64,000 nt of DNA from Streptomyces sp. ERV7 (GCF_001653515.1 NZ_LYOY01000040.1:992001-1056000), one strand, 5' to 3'; numbered from the stretch's first letter, positions 33,983 through 43,277 are shown. Notes: generated by a model from the sequence alone, not told the origin. Translations and numbers: made by a program.

Positions 33983-35563
33983 GTGATTGATATCAGCGCG
34001 TCCGTGATGCAGTTCCTTCTCGCGTTCATCGTGGTCGGCCCGCTCGTCGGCGCGGTGGCGGCGCTGCTGCCCGCCCCGCCCGGACTGAAGGGGAAGTCGC
34101 CCGGCCAGGCCGTGCTCCGCCACGGCGTGACGGTCACCGGCGCGATCCTGCTCGCGGCGATCGTCCTGGCGCTCGGCTTCGACCGCGACCACCCGTCGAA
34201 GATGCAGGCCACGACGGACATCAAGTGGATCCCCACGCTGAACGTGCGCATCCACCTCGGCATCGACGGCATCTCACTCCCCCTTCTCGTCCTGACCGCG
34301 TTGCTGACCTTCCTGTGCGCGCTGTACAGCTACTTCAAGATGCCCGCGGGCCCGTCCCCGAAGGCCTTCGTCGCTCTGCTGCTCGTCCTCGAATCCGGCA
34401 CCCTCGCCACCTTCGCCGTCCTCGACCTGCTGCTCTTCTTCCTCGCGTTCGAGATGGTCCTCATCCCGATGTACTTCCTGATCGCCCGCTGGGGCGGCGA
34501 CCAACGGCAGGCGGCCGCCTGGAAGTTCATCCTCTACACCCTGCTCGGCTCCGTCGTGATGCTGCTCGGCCTGCTGCTGATCGGGCTGAAGACCGGCACA
34601 TTCGACATGGTGGCACTCGCCACTGACAACGGCCGGGGGATGACCACATCGGTGCAGGTCATCGCCGTTCTGGCGATCGGGATCGGGCTCGCCGTGAAGA
34701 CCCCGATGTGGCCGCTGCACAGCTGGCTGCCGGACGCCCACACCGCCGCGCCGACCGTCGGCTCGGTGCTGCTCGCCGGCGTGCTGCTGAAGATGGGAAC
34801 GTACGGATTCGTCCGGATCGTGCTGCCGATCGCCCCTGATGGAATGCACCGGTTCGCCCCGTATCTGGCGGCCTTCGCCGTCGCCGGGATCATCTACGGC
34901 TCGCTGGCCTGCCTGGCCCTGGCCAAGCGCGGCAACAAGGGCGATCTGAAGCGCCTCATCGCGTACTCCTCGGTCGGCCACATGGGCTTCGTGCTCCTCG
35001 GCATCGCGAGCATGACCCCGACCGGCGTCAACGGCGCGCTCTTCGCCAACGTCGCCCACGGCCTCATCACCGGCCTGCTCTTCTTCCTCGTCGGCGCCCT
35101 CAAGGACCGCTACGGCACCGCCGACCTGGACACCCTCTCGGGCGCGACCGGCGCCGCGCTCTACGGCCGGGCCCCGCGCCTGGGCGGCCTCCTGGCCTTC
35201 GCGGCGGTCGCCTCGCTCGGACTGCCGGGCCTCGCCGGGTTCTGGGGCGAGATGCTGGCCATGTTCGGCGCGTTCGACCCCGCCGACGGCCTCAGCCGCC
35301 CCGCCTTCCTCACCTTCATGGCCATCGCGGGCTTCGGCACGCTGCTCACCGCCGCGTATCTGCTCGTCGTCGTCCGCCGCGTCTGCATGGGCACGCCGGA
35401 CAGCCGGCCGCCGGAGCCCCGGCTCGTGGACGTCCAGGGGTACGAAATCGCCTCCTGGAGCCCGCTCGTCGCCCTCACCGTCCTCGCCGGCCTCTGGCCC
35501 GCGGTCCTCCTCGGCCTCACCGATCCGGCCGTCCACAAGCTCCTCGCAGGAGGCAAGTCGTGA
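33983..35563 (+). CDS. nuoM: NADH-quinone oxidoreductase subunit M, second copy
   Basis: NuoM paralogue of 526 residues. The key glutamate is in FLAFEMVLIPMYFLIARWGG, the lysine in AVKTPMWPLHSWLPDAHTAAPTVGSVLLAG, and the discontinuous helix region is KGDLKRLIAYSSVGHMGFVLLGI. It lies three bases after nuoL and overlaps nuoN by 4 bases. Whether these five subunits form a working proton module or join the main complex is unknown. Confidence 0.95.
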   Translation: MIDISASVMQFLLAFIVVGPLVGAVAALLPAPPGLKGKSPGQAVLRHGVTVTGAILLAAIVLALGFDRDHPSKMQATTDIKWIPTLNVRIHLGIDGISLPLLVLTALLTFLCALYSYFKMPAGPSPKAFVALLLVLESGTLATFAVLDLLLFFLAFEMVLIPMYFLIARWGGDQRQAAAWKFILYTLLGSVVMLLGLLLIGLKTGTFDMVALATDNGRGMTTSVQVIAVLAIGIGLAVKTPMWPLHSWLPDAHTAAPTVGSVLLAGVLLKMGTYGFVRIVLPIAPDGMHRFAPYLAAFAVAGIIYGSLACLALAKRGNKGDLKRLIAYSSVGHMGFVLLGIASMTPTGVNGALFANVAHGLITGLLFFLVGALKDRYGTADLDTLSGATGAALYGRAPRLGGLLAFAAVASLGLPGLAGFWGEMLAMFGAFDPADGLSRPAFLTFMAIAGFGTLLTAAYLLVVVRRVCMGTPDSRPPEPRLVDVQGYEIASWSPLVALTVLAGLWPAVLLGLTDPAVHKLLAGGKS

Positions 35564-37209
35564 CCGTGGCCGCCGCAAGCGCCGCATCCGTCTCCGGCGC
35601 CGCAAGCGTCGTCCAGTCCGTCGACTGGCTCGCGATCGCCCCGCCGGTGATCACCGCGTCTGTCGCGCTGATCGTGCTGGTCGCCGACCTCTTCCTGCCG
35701 CAGAAGCGCAAGCCGTTGCTCGGCGGGCTCGCGATCGCCGGGCTCGGCGCCGCGCTGCTCCTCCTCATCCCGCTCCACAAGTCGACGCGCTCGACCTTCT
35801 GCCTCACCACCAATCCCGAGGCGTGCAGCTACACCGTCGACCGCTTCACCCTGGTGATCCAGTTCGTGGTGCTCGGCGGCGCCCTGCTCACCGCGCTGCT
35901 GTCGTTGACGGGACTCACCGAGGGCGACGAGAAGCTGCCCGCGGGCGAGTTCTGGTTCCTGCTGCTCTCCTCGGCCGCCGGCGCCGCCCTGCTGCCCGCC
36001 TCCCGCGACCTGGCCACCCTGGTCGTCGCCCTGGAGGTCGCCTCGCTGCCCGCCTTCGCGCTCGTCGGCCTCAAGCGGGGCGACCGGCTGTCCTCGGAGG
36101 CGGCCCTCAAGTTCTTCCTCTCCTCGGTGACCGCGACCGCGGTGATGCTGCTCGGCGTCAGCTTCGTCTACGCCGCGACCGGCACCCTGCACCTCACCGA
36201 GATCGCCAACCGCCTCGCCGACGTGCCCTACCAGCTGGACACCGTCGCCCAGACCGGCGTCGCGCTCACCCTGGTGGGCTTCGCCTTCAAGACGGCCGCC
36301 GTCCCCTTCCACTTCTGGGTCCCCGACACCTACGTAGGCGCGCCCCTGCCGGTCGCCGCCTATCTGTCGGTCGTCGGCAAGGCCGTCGGCTTCTCCGGCC
36401 TCATCCTGGTGTGCGTCATCGCCTTCCCGGCGTACGCGGACGTGTGGGGCCCGGCGCTCGCGGTCGTGGCCGCGCTGACGATGACCATCGGCAACGTGGG
36501 CGCACTGCGACAGTCCGCCACGCGCGCGTACAGCGCGGTCCGCCTGCTCGCCTGGTCCTCCGTCGGCCAGGCCGGCTACCTCCTGGTGCCGATCGCGGCG
36601 GCGGGCTACTCCAGCGACGCCCAGGTCGGCGCGACCGTCGCGTACGCCCTGATGTACGCCGCGGTGAATCTCGGCGCCTTCGCGGTGGCCGCGCTGGTCG
36701 CCCGTACCCGGCCGCTGAACCGTATCGCCGACTACCGGGGCCTGTACGCCGAGCGGCCGTTCGCGGCGCTCGCGCTCGGCTTCTTCCTGCTCTGCCTGGC
36801 CGGTCTTCCGCCGGGCATCATCGGCCTGTTCGCCAAGGTGACGGTCTTCTCCGCGGCGGTCGACGCGGGCCTGGGCTGGCTGGCGGTCGTCATGGCGTTC
36901 AACGTCGTGATCGCCCTCTACTACTACCTGCGGTGGACCGCCGTACTGTTCCGCGCGCCGGAAGAGGCGGAGGTGCCCGCGGAGTCCGTGGTGGCGGGTG
37001 CCGCGGCGGCCGGGGCGGCGGGTGCCGAACCGGGCGGAGCCATGGGTACCGGCGCTGGAGCCGGTGCCGGAACCGCGGGCGTGCCCGTGGCGCGCCCCCG
37101 CGTCCCGGCCCCCCTCGCCGCCGCCATCGCGCTCACCGCGCTCGTCGGCGTCGGTCTGTCGGGCATGCCCCAGGTGGCCCTGCACTTCGCGTCCATCAGC
37201 CTCTTCTAG
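35560..37209 (+). CDS. nuoN: NADH-quinone oxidoreductase subunit N, second copy
   Basis: NuoN paralogue of 549 residues with VVALEVASLPAFALVGLKRGDRLSSEAALKFFL, GFAFKTAAVPFHFWVPDTYVGAPLPVAAYLSV and a C-terminal helix ending MPQVALHFASISLF. A Gly/Ala-rich insert (about residues 470-510, GAAAAGAAGAEPGG) precedes the last helix and may be a disordered loop. It is the last gene of the partial nuo set. Confidence 0.93.
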   Translation: MTVAAASAASVSGAASVVQSVDWLAIAPPVITASVALIVLVADLFLPQKRKPLLGGLAIAGLGAALLLLIPLHKSTRSTFCLTTNPEACSYTVDRFTLVIQFVVLGGALLTALLSLTGLTEGDEKLPAGEFWFLLLSSAAGAALLPASRDLATLVVALEVASLPAFALVGLKRGDRLSSEAALKFFLSSVTATAVMLLGVSFVYAATGTLHLTEIANRLADVPYQLDTVAQTGVALTLVGFAFKTAAVPFHFWVPDTYVGAPLPVAAYLSVVGKAVGFSGLILVCVIAFPAYADVWGPALAVVAALTMTIGNVGALRQSATRAYSAVRLLAWSSVGQAGYLLVPIAAAGYSSDAQVGATVAYALMYAAVNLGAFAVAALVARTRPLNRIADYRGLYAERPFAALALGFFLLCLAGLPPGIIGLFAKVTVFSAAVDAGLGWLAVVMAFNVVIALYYYLRWTAVLFRAPEEAEVPAESVVAGAAAAGAAGAEPGGAMGTGAGAGAGTAGVPVARPRVPAPLAAAIALTALVGVGLSGMPQVALHFASISLF

Positions 37210-37373
37210 CCCCGGCCGGCCCGCGTCCGTTCGGCTCATCGGGGCCACCGGTTCGTGCAGCGGGTTTGAACTCGGGGCCCGGGCAGGGCACTGTCGTACG
37301 CGCGTACGTGTGCGCACGCGTGCCCGCACGGCGAACGGCCGGTCGGGCAGCCGGACGACTAGGAGCGAGAGCA

Positions 37374-37829
37374 GTGCTGAGCGGGTTCAAGGACTTCATC
37401 CTTCGCGGGAACATAGTGACGATGGCTGTCGGTCTGGCGGTCGGATCGGCCTTCACGGCCGTCGTCACCGGCTTCAGCACCGCCTTCATCACCCCGCTCA
37501 TCGGCCTCGCCACCCGGTCGACGGGCGACTTCACCACGGCGACGTTCAAGGTCGAGGGCGTCGAGTTCCCCTACGGGAAGTTCATCGGCGCGGCCATCGC
37601 CTTCGTGATCACCGCAGCGGTGCTCTACTTCCTCGTCGTCGTCCCGATGATGAAGGTGCAGACGCGGTTCGACCGCGACAAGCCGATCGACATCAAGGCC
37701 GCCCTGCGCGACTGCCCCCGCTGCTACGCCCAGATCCCGGGCATCGCCAGCCGCTGCGCGCACTGCACCAGCGAGCTGGAGCCCGACCCGAAGGCGCTGG
37801 AGCTCGCGGGACTGCCCGCGCCGCGCTGA
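37374..37829 (+). CDS. mscL: Large-conductance mechanosensitive channel MscL with C-terminal zinc-ribbon-like tail
   Basis: MscL opens under membrane tension and protects against osmotic downshock. It shows the N-terminal amphipathic helix and first membrane helix (LSGFKDFILRGNIVTMAVGLAVGSAFTAVV), a periplasmic loop, and the second helix AIAFVITAAVLYFLVVVPMMKV. The usual cytoplasmic helix is followed by CPRCYAQIPGIASRCAHC, a CxxC-x10-CxxC pattern that looks like a small zinc ribbon. It is 151 residues with GTG 37374 after TAGGAG. Confidence 0.93.
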   Translation: MLSGFKDFILRGNIVTMAVGLAVGSAFTAVVTGFSTAFITPLIGLATRSTGDFTTATFKVEGVEFPYGKFIGAAIAFVITAAVLYFLVVVPMMKVQTRFDRDKPIDIKAALRDCPRCYAQIPGIASRCAHCTSELEPDPKALELAGLPAPR

Positions 37830-37977
37830 CCCACCCGTACGGAGTACGGCGCCCTCCAGAGCGCACAAGGGAACCAGCGGTCCTCGTCTGGCGTTGACCA
37901 GTACGGGAGCGTCCACTGGAAAGTGGAAGGACCATCAGGCAAAGGGTTCCCCTGCCGCACCATTTGGAGGGCGTACC

Positions 37978-38838
37978 GTGCACCGCCGGCACAACGGGTT
38001 GAGGACTGCCGTCCTTCTCGGAGGACTGTCCGCGCTCATCATCGTCATCGGCAGCTTCTTCGGGCGTACGGGGCTGATCGTCGCGCTGCTCGTAGCGCTG
38101 GGCACCAACGCCTACGCGTACTGGAACAGCGACAAACTGGCTCTGCGCGCCATGCGCGCCCGCCCGGTCAGCGAATTCGAGGCCCCGGCGCTGTATCGGA
38201 TGGTCCGCGAGCTGTCGACGGCCGCGCGCCAGCCCATGCCGCGCCTGTACATCTCGCCGACCCAGGCGCCGAACGCCTTCGCGACCGGCCGCAACCCCCG
38301 CAACGCGGCGGTGTGCTGCACGGAGGGGATCCTTCAGATCCTCGACGAGCGAGAGCTGCGCGGCGTGATCGGCCATGAGCTCAGCCATGTCTACAACCGG
38401 GACATCCTGATCTCGTCGGTCGCCGGAGCCCTCGCCTCCGTGATCATGTTCCTGGTCAATTTCGCCTGGTTGATCCCGGTGGGCCGGTCCAACGACGACG
38501 ACGGCCCCGGCATCGTCGGCATGCTGCTGATCATGATCCTGGGGCCGCTCGCGGCGTCCGTGATCCAGCTGGCGATCAGCCGCTCGCGCGAGTACGAGGC
38601 GGACGCCTCGGGCGCGCAGCTGACCGGCGACCCGCTGGCCCTGGCCAGCGCCCTGCGCAAGCTCGACGCGGGCACGAAGCAGCTGCCGCTGCCGCCCGAG
38701 CCCCGGATCGAGACCGCGAGCCACATGATGATCGCCAACCCCTTCCGCCCGGGCCAGGGTGTCTCCAAGATGTTCTCGACACATCCGCCGATGGCGGAGC
38801 GCATCGCCCGACTCGAACGGATGGCAGGTCGCCCATGA
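37978..38838 (+). CDS. htpX: Zinc metalloprotease HtpX
   Basis: A membrane-bound M48 family protease that degrades misfolded membrane proteins. The 286-residue protein has two N-terminal hydrophobic segments, FATGRNPRNAAVCCTEGIL, the HExxH zinc site in IGHELSHVYNRD (His 133, Glu 134, His 137), two more membrane segments, and the third zinc ligand in SREYEADASGAQL. It ends with the typical STHPPMAERIARLERM. GTG 37978 follows TTTGGAGGG. The stop overlaps the next gene by 4 bases (ATGA). Confidence 0.95.
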   Translation: MHRRHNGLRTAVLLGGLSALIIVIGSFFGRTGLIVALLVALGTNAYAYWNSDKLALRAMRARPVSEFEAPALYRMVRELSTAARQPMPRLYISPTQAPNAFATGRNPRNAAVCCTEGILQILDERELRGVIGHELSHVYNRDILISSVAGALASVIMFLVNFAWLIPVGRSNDDDGPGIVGMLLIMILGPLAASVIQLAISRSREYEADASGAQLTGDPLALASALRKLDAGTKQLPLPPEPRIETASHMMIANPFRPGQGVSKMFSTHPPMAERIARLERMAGRP

Positions 38839-39224
38839 AGACAATCCTGAACGTTATTTGGCTGGTCCTGTGCGGCTTCTGGATGTTCCTGGGCTATCTG
38901 CTCGCGGGAGTCCTGCTCTGCATCACGATCATCGGTATCCCCTTCGGTCTGGCTGCCTTCCGCATCGGCCTGTACGCGCTCTGGCCGTTCGGCTACACGG
39001 TCGTGGAGCGACGGGACGCGGGCGCCGCGTCCTGCATCGGCAACGTGCTGTGGCTGATCCTGGCGGGCTGGTGGCTGGCGCTCGGCCACATCGTCACGGG
39101 CTTCCTGCTGTGCATCACGATCATCGGAATCCCGCTGGGCATCGCGAACTTCAAGCTGATCCCGGTCTCGCTGCTCCCGCTGGGCAAGCAGATCGTGCCG
39201 ACGGACCAGCCGTTCTACCGGTAG
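38835..39224 (+). CDS. YccF domain-containing inner-membrane protein
   Basis: A 129-residue membrane protein with two repeats of the YccF (DUF307) domain. Each has a VLWLILAGWWLALGH-like helix followed by LLCITIIGIPFGLAAF or LLCITIIGIPLGIANFKL, and the protein ends PLGKQIVP. The function of YccF proteins is unknown. It is translationally coupled to htpX, suggesting a shared role in membrane stress (inference). Confidence 0.9.
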   Translation: MKTILNVIWLVLCGFWMFLGYLLAGVLLCITIIGIPFGLAAFRIGLYALWPFGYTVVERRDAGAASCIGNVLWLILAGWWLALGHIVTGFLLCITIIGIPLGIANFKLIPVSLLPLGKQIVPTDQPFYR

Positions 39225-39555
39225 CGAAAAAGTTATCCACAGGGAAAAGGCCAGGTCAGAGTAGCTCCAGACCGATTGTCACAGGCGTGGTCCACCATGG
39301 AGCCATGACCGAGAACGAGAAGGTTTCCCAGGCTTTCGCGGCGGGGTTCCACGGCCGAATATGAGGCCGCGGCACGGCTGAACGTGAGGCCGCGCCCCAG
39401 CGTGTGACGGGCGGCTCGCGGGTGTCGGCGCCGATACCCGGTCCCGTCCGACGTCCGGTCCGGCGCGACGTGCGGGCCCGATTCGATGCGCGGGCCCGCG
39501 TGGGTGCTCGGGCCCTGTGCGGGCACCCGGGCTCGTGCCGGCCGCCGGCACCGAC
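39225..39555. other. Intergenic region YccF gene to APC permease
   Basis: The region contains one perfect DnaA-box sequence TTATCCACA (39233-39241) and a tiny frame ATG 39305 (MTENEKVSQAFAAGFHGRI, 19 codons) preceded by GGAGCC. The rest shows no coding signal I trust. The tiny frame could be the surviving start of a decayed gene. Confidence 0.4.
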
Positions 39556-40793
39556 TCAGCGCCGGCGCAGCCGGACGGCGTACGCGACCGCCCCCACGGC
39601 CAGCACCGCGCTGCCCGCCACCACCGACGACGGCGGCAGCGCGAAGGCGAGCAGCAGGCAACCGGCCAGCCCGCAGGCCGCGAGCAGCCGCCCGCCACGG
39701 CCCGGACCGAGCGTCCAGGCCGACGCGTTGGCGATCGCGTAATAGACGAGCACGCCGAACGACGAGAAGCCGATCGCCCCGCGCAGATCGGCTGTCGCCG
39801 CCAGCACCGCCACCACGGCGCCCACCGCTAGCTCCGCGCGGTGCGGCACCTGGAACCGGGGGTGCACGGCGGCCAGCGTGCCCGGCAGATGGCCGTCCCG
39901 GGCCATCGCGAGGACCGTGCGCGAGACCCCGAGCACCAACGCGAGCAGGGACCCGAGCGCGGCGACCGCCGCTCCCACCCGCACCACCGGCACCAGCGCC
40001 GGCACGCCCGCCGCCCGCACCGCGTCGGCGAGCGGAGCCGCCGCCCGCCCCAGCCCGTCCGCACCCAGTACGGAAAGGACAGCGACCGCGACACAGACAT
40101 AGACGGCCAGCGCGATGCCCAGCGCCAGAGGAACGGCGCGCGGGATCGTCCGGGCCGGATCGCGCACCTCCTCACCGAGCGTGGCGATCCGGGCGTACCC
40201 GGCGAACGCGAAGAAGAGCAGCCCCGCCGCCTGGAGCAGCCCCGTCCGAGCAGCCCCGTCCCGCCCCCGGACAGCCCGACGTCCGGGCGCCCGGCGGCGG
40301 ACGACCCCAGGCAGGTGGCCACCACCGCCGCGAGGACCGCGAGCACCAGCGCCACGATCGCCCGCGTCAGCCACGCCGACTTCTGCACACCCCCGTAGTT
40401 CACGGCGGTCAGCACCACCACCGCCGCGACCGCCACCAAGTGGGCCTGCCCCGGCCAGACATAGGCGCCCACGGTCAGAGCCATCGCCGCACACGAGGAG
40501 GTCTTGCCGACGACGAACCCCCAGCCCGCCAGATAGCCCCAGAACGGCCCCAGCCGCTCCCGCCCGTACACATAGGTGCCACCGGACGCGGGATAGCGCG
40601 CGGCGAGCCGTGCCGAGGCCATGGCGTTGCAGTACGCGACGGCCGCGGCCAGCGCCAGCGCGGCCAGCAGCCCGGTCCCGGCCGCGTTCGCCGCGGGGGC
40701 GAGGGCGGCGAAGATCCCGGCGCCGACCATCGAGCCGAGCCCGATGACCACGGCATCGAAGACGCCGAGAGTGCGCCGCAGTTCCTGTGTCAT
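39556..40793 (-). pseudogene. APC family amino acid permease, frameshifted by a 14-bp tandem duplication
   Basis: The N-terminal half (ATG 40793: MTQELRRTLGVFDAVVIGLGSMVGAGIFAAL, YPASGGTYVYGRERLGPFWGYLAGWGFVVGKTSS) is a typical amino acid permease. The frame breaks at a perfect 14-bp tandem repeat (40234-40247 and 40248-40261, GAGCAGCCCCGTCC on the plus strand). The other frame then continues normally: LLQAAGLLFFAFAGYARIATLGEEVRDPARTIPRAVPLAL to the stop at 39556. Removing one unit restores one reading frame of about 408 codons. It is a decayed gene, a slipped-strand switch or a sequencing fault. Confidence 0.8.
40234..40261. repeat. Perfect 14-bp tandem duplication inside the APC permease gene
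   Basis: GAGCAGCCCCGTCC occurs twice head to tail. The copy number change of 14 bases shifts the reading frame of the permease. Confidence 0.9.
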
Positions 40794-40898
40794 GCGCCGC
40801 ACCCTAGCCACCGGGGCAACCGCGCTCGCCAGGGAGTACGTCTTCCGGTGCGTACGACAAGGCAGGAAACGCCACCGAACGAAAGGCAGGTTCAGGAC

Positions 40899-41171
40899 AT
40901 GGGCATCGTCAGCTGGATCATCCTCGGCCTGCTCGCCGGGGCCATAGCCAAGATCCTGCTCCCCGGGCGGGACCCGGGCGGCCTGATCGGCACGACGGTC
41001 ATAGGGATAGCGGGTGCGTTCGTCGGCGGCTGGATCTCGGCCCGTTGGATGGACCGCCCCATCGCCAACCACTTCTACGACGGCGCCACTTGGGCGGCGG
41101 CGGTCGGTGGCTCACTCGTGCTGCTGATCGCCTACCGCATAGTCTTCGGCAACTCGCGCGACCGCCGCTGA
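40899..41171 (+). CDS. GlsB/YeaQ/YmgE family small membrane protein
   Basis: A 90-residue protein with the family pattern GIVSWIILGLLAGAIAKILLPGRDPGGLIGTTVIGIAGAFVGGWI, followed by a last helix AAAVGGSLVLLIAYRIVF. These transglycosylase-associated-type small proteins are linked to stress response in other bacteria, with no known enzyme activity. ATG 40899 follows GGCAGGTTCAGGAC. It is divergent from the permease gene. Confidence 0.88.
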   Translation: MGIVSWIILGLLAGAIAKILLPGRDPGGLIGTTVIGIAGAFVGGWISARWMDRPIANHFYDGATWAAAVGGSLVLLIAYRIVFGNSRDRR

Positions 41172-41193
41172 GGCGGTCCGCCCCCTGGGCAGG

Positions 41194-41859
41194 TCAGCCC
41201 TTCAGCCCCGCCTCGCGGAGGGTGAGATTGAGGCGGCCGCCGGCCAGACCGGTCGTCGCCGGGTCACCCGTGCCGGGCAGGACCTTCGGTACGCCGTGAA
41301 AGGCGAAGCGGGAGGGGCCGCCGAAGACGAAGAGGTCGCCCGAGGCCAGCTCGACATCGGTGTAGGGGCGACCTCGGTCCTCGGTGTTGCCGAACCGGAA
41401 GAGACAGCTGTCGCCGATGCTCAGGGAGACCACGGGCGCGCCGGACCGCTCGTCCTTGTCCTGGTGCATCCCCATGCGCGCGTCGCCGTCGTAGAAGTTG
41501 ATCAGGGCGGTGTCGGGGGAGTAGCCGTCCCCGGCGGCGGGGTCGTCGTACGCGTCGGCCACCGCCGCGCGCCCCAGCGTGGCGAGCCAGTCGGGGAAGG
41601 GGGCGACGGGGAGGCCGTTCACGTCGTCGGCGGTGCGGGTGTACCGGTAGGGCTGCCAGTGCCAGCCGACGCAGACGGTCTGGACGGACATGACACCGCC
41701 GCCCGGCAGCACCGTGTGCCGGATGGGGACGGGCTCCCGCGCCCACTCCCGGCAGACGGCCACCAGCTCCCGCTGCCGTTCGGGCGGGAGCCACCCCGGC
41801 ACATGCACGGCGCCGGGGGCGACGACGGTGCGCGGCCGGGGAAACAGGGCGTCGCTCAT
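41194..41859 (-). CDS. alkB: Alpha-ketoglutarate-dependent DNA dioxygenase AlkB
   Basis: AlkB removes methyl groups from 1-methyladenine and 3-methylcytosine by oxidation, using Fe(II) and 2-oxoglutarate. The 221-residue protein has the iron ligands in MGMHQDKDE (His 132, Asp 134) and FAFHGVPK (His about 189), and the 2-oxoglutarate arginines in GGRLNLTLREAG. It starts 10 bases after the ogt stop on the same strand, so the two direct-reversal repair enzymes probably form one operon. Confidence 0.95.
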   Translation of the reverse strand: MSDALFPRPRTVVAPGAVHVPGWLPPERQRELVAVCREWAREPVPIRHTVLPGGGVMSVQTVCVGWHWQPYRYTRTADDVNGLPVAPFPDWLATLGRAAVADAYDDPAAGDGYSPDTALINFYDGDARMGMHQDKDERSGAPVVSLSIGDSCLFRFGNTEDRGRPYTDVELASGDLFVFGGPSRFAFHGVPKVLPGTGDPATTGLAGGRLNLTLREAGLKG

Positions 41860-41868
41860 CGGCCCGGA

Positions 41869-42402
41869 CTAGCGGGGGCCGCCGGGGATCCCGGGTGCCG
41901 CCACCAGCGCCCCCTCCAGCCCCAGAAGGCGCTCCTTGCGCTCCAGGCCGCCCGCGTACCCCTTGAGGGTGCCGTCGGAGCCGATGACGCGGTGGCAGGG
42001 GCGTACGACGAGGGCGGGGTTGCGGCCGATGGCGGTGCCGACCGCGCGCACCTTCACCGAGGAGGCCCCGATCCGGCGGGCGATCTCCCCGTACGAGGTG
42101 GTGGCCCCGTACGGAATGGAGTCCAGCTCGGCCCAGACCTGCCGCTGGAAGTCGGTGCCCGTGCCGGGCGCGTACTCGATCTCGAAGCGGGTCAGCTCGC
42201 CGCCGAAGTACGCCCGCAGCTGGCGGGCGATCTCCTCGAAGGCCTCCGGAGCCCGCCGCCAGCCGTCCAGGACGACGGCGGCGCCCTTCTGGCCGGGCAT
42301 GGAGAGCGAGACCAGCGCGGTCCCGCCCTTCGCGGTGGCGGACTCCTCGCCGACCAGAAGCAGTTCGCCCAGCGGGCTGTCGAGGGTCGCGTAGACCGTC
42401 AT
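41869..42402 (-). CDS. ogt: Methylated-DNA-[protein]-cysteine S-methyltransferase
   Basis: This suicide enzyme moves the methyl group of O6-methylguanine to its own cysteine. The active-site motif RPCHRVIG (Cys 136) and the helix-turn-helix FQRQVWAELDSIPYGATTSYGEIARRIG are present. The N-terminal RNase-H-like domain is short, as in Ogt-type proteins. The length is 177 residues. It is upstream of alkB, 10 bases apart. Confidence 0.95.
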   Translation of the reverse strand: MTVYATLDSPLGELLLVGEESATAKGGTALVSLSMPGQKGAAVVLDGWRRAPEAFEEIARQLRAYFGGELTRFEIEYAPGTGTDFQRQVWAELDSIPYGATTSYGEIARRIGASSVKVRAVGTAIGRNPALVVRPCHRVIGSDGTLKGYAGGLERKERLLGLEGALVAAPGIPGGPR

Positions 42403-42502
42403 CGCACGTTCCTTTCCTCGCGTACGAGTCCTTGCGTACGAGACCGAGTCTGCGACCCCCGCCCGGCCGGTGCTGGCGGAAATCGGACGGGGCGTCCGAG
42501 GG

Positions 42503-42991
42503 TCAGCGGTAGTTCACGAACTGCAGCGCGAAGTCGAAGTCCTTGCCCTTGAGCAGCGCCTGAACGGCCTGGAGGTCGTCCCGGCTCTTGGAGGTGACCC
42601 GCAGCTCCTCGCCCTGCACCTGCGCCTTGACGCCCTTGGGGCCCTCGTCGCGGATGACCTTGGCGACCTTCTTGGCGTTCTCCTGCGAGATGCCCTCCTC
42701 GATGGAGGCGAAGATCTTGTACTCCTTGCCGGAGAGCTGCGGCTCGCCGGCGTCCAGCGCCTTGAGCGAGATCCCGCGCTTGACCAGCTTGGTCTGGAAG
42801 ACGTCGAGGATGGCGTTGACGCGGTCCTCGGAGTTGGCCTCCATCAGGATCTTCTCGCCGGACCAAGAGATCGACGCGCCCACGTTCTTGAAGTCGTAGC
42901 GCTGCGAGATCTCCTTCGCCGCCTGGTTGAGGGCGTTGTCGACCTCCTGCCGCTCGACCTTCGAGACGATGTCGAAACTGGAGTCGGCCAT
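42503..42991 (-). CDS. YajQ family nucleotide-binding protein
   Basis: A 162-residue protein matching the YajQ family almost end to end: MADSSFDIVSKVERQEVDNALNQAAKEISQRYDF, then LKALDAGEPQLSGKEYKIFASIEEGISQENAKKVAK and VTSKSRDDLQAVQALLKGKDFDFALQFVNYR. YajQ proteins bind nucleotides, and some members bind cyclic di-GMP and act as regulator partners. ATG 42991 follows AAGGAG; earlier in-frame starts are not needed. Confidence 0.93.
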   Translation of the reverse strand: MADSSFDIVSKVERQEVDNALNQAAKEISQRYDFKNVGASISWSGEKILMEANSEDRVNAILDVFQTKLVKRGISLKALDAGEPQLSGKEYKIFASIEEGISQENAKKVAKVIRDEGPKGVKAQVQGEELRVTSKSRDDLQAVQALLKGKDFDFALQFVNYR

Positions 42992-43184
42992 GTCCTGTGG
43001 CTCCTTGCGTCGGGGGCGTGGGGTACGGCCTGGCTGTCGGACCGCTGCCCCAAAGCCTAGCCACCCACACCCGTGCGAAGCGCTGATCAACCGGGTGGCG
43101 AAGCACCCCCGGTCATCAGGTATCGTTTACGTCGTTGCCAGGGAGCACCGCCGAAAAGCGGCCGTCCCACCGGTGACATCCCAT

Positions 43185-43266
43185 GGCGGTGTGCCCGAGT
43201 GGCCAATGGGAACGGACTGTAAATCCGTCGGCTCTGCCTACCCAGGTTCGAATCCTGGCGCCGCCA
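43185..43266 (+). tRNA. tRNA-Tyr (GTA)
   Basis: A cloverleaf can be drawn by eye. The acceptor GGCGGTG pairs with CGCCGCC, and the anticodon stem ACGGA/TCCGT carries loop CTGTAAA with anticodon GTA. There is a long variable arm, the T arm CCAGG-TTCGAAT-CCTGG, and discriminator A. CCA is not encoded. The tRNA-Tyr gene is the integration site of SLP1 in S. coelicolor (established), and here too a conjugative element starts right after it. Confidence 0.95.
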
Positions 43267-43277
43267 CGCGATGTGAG

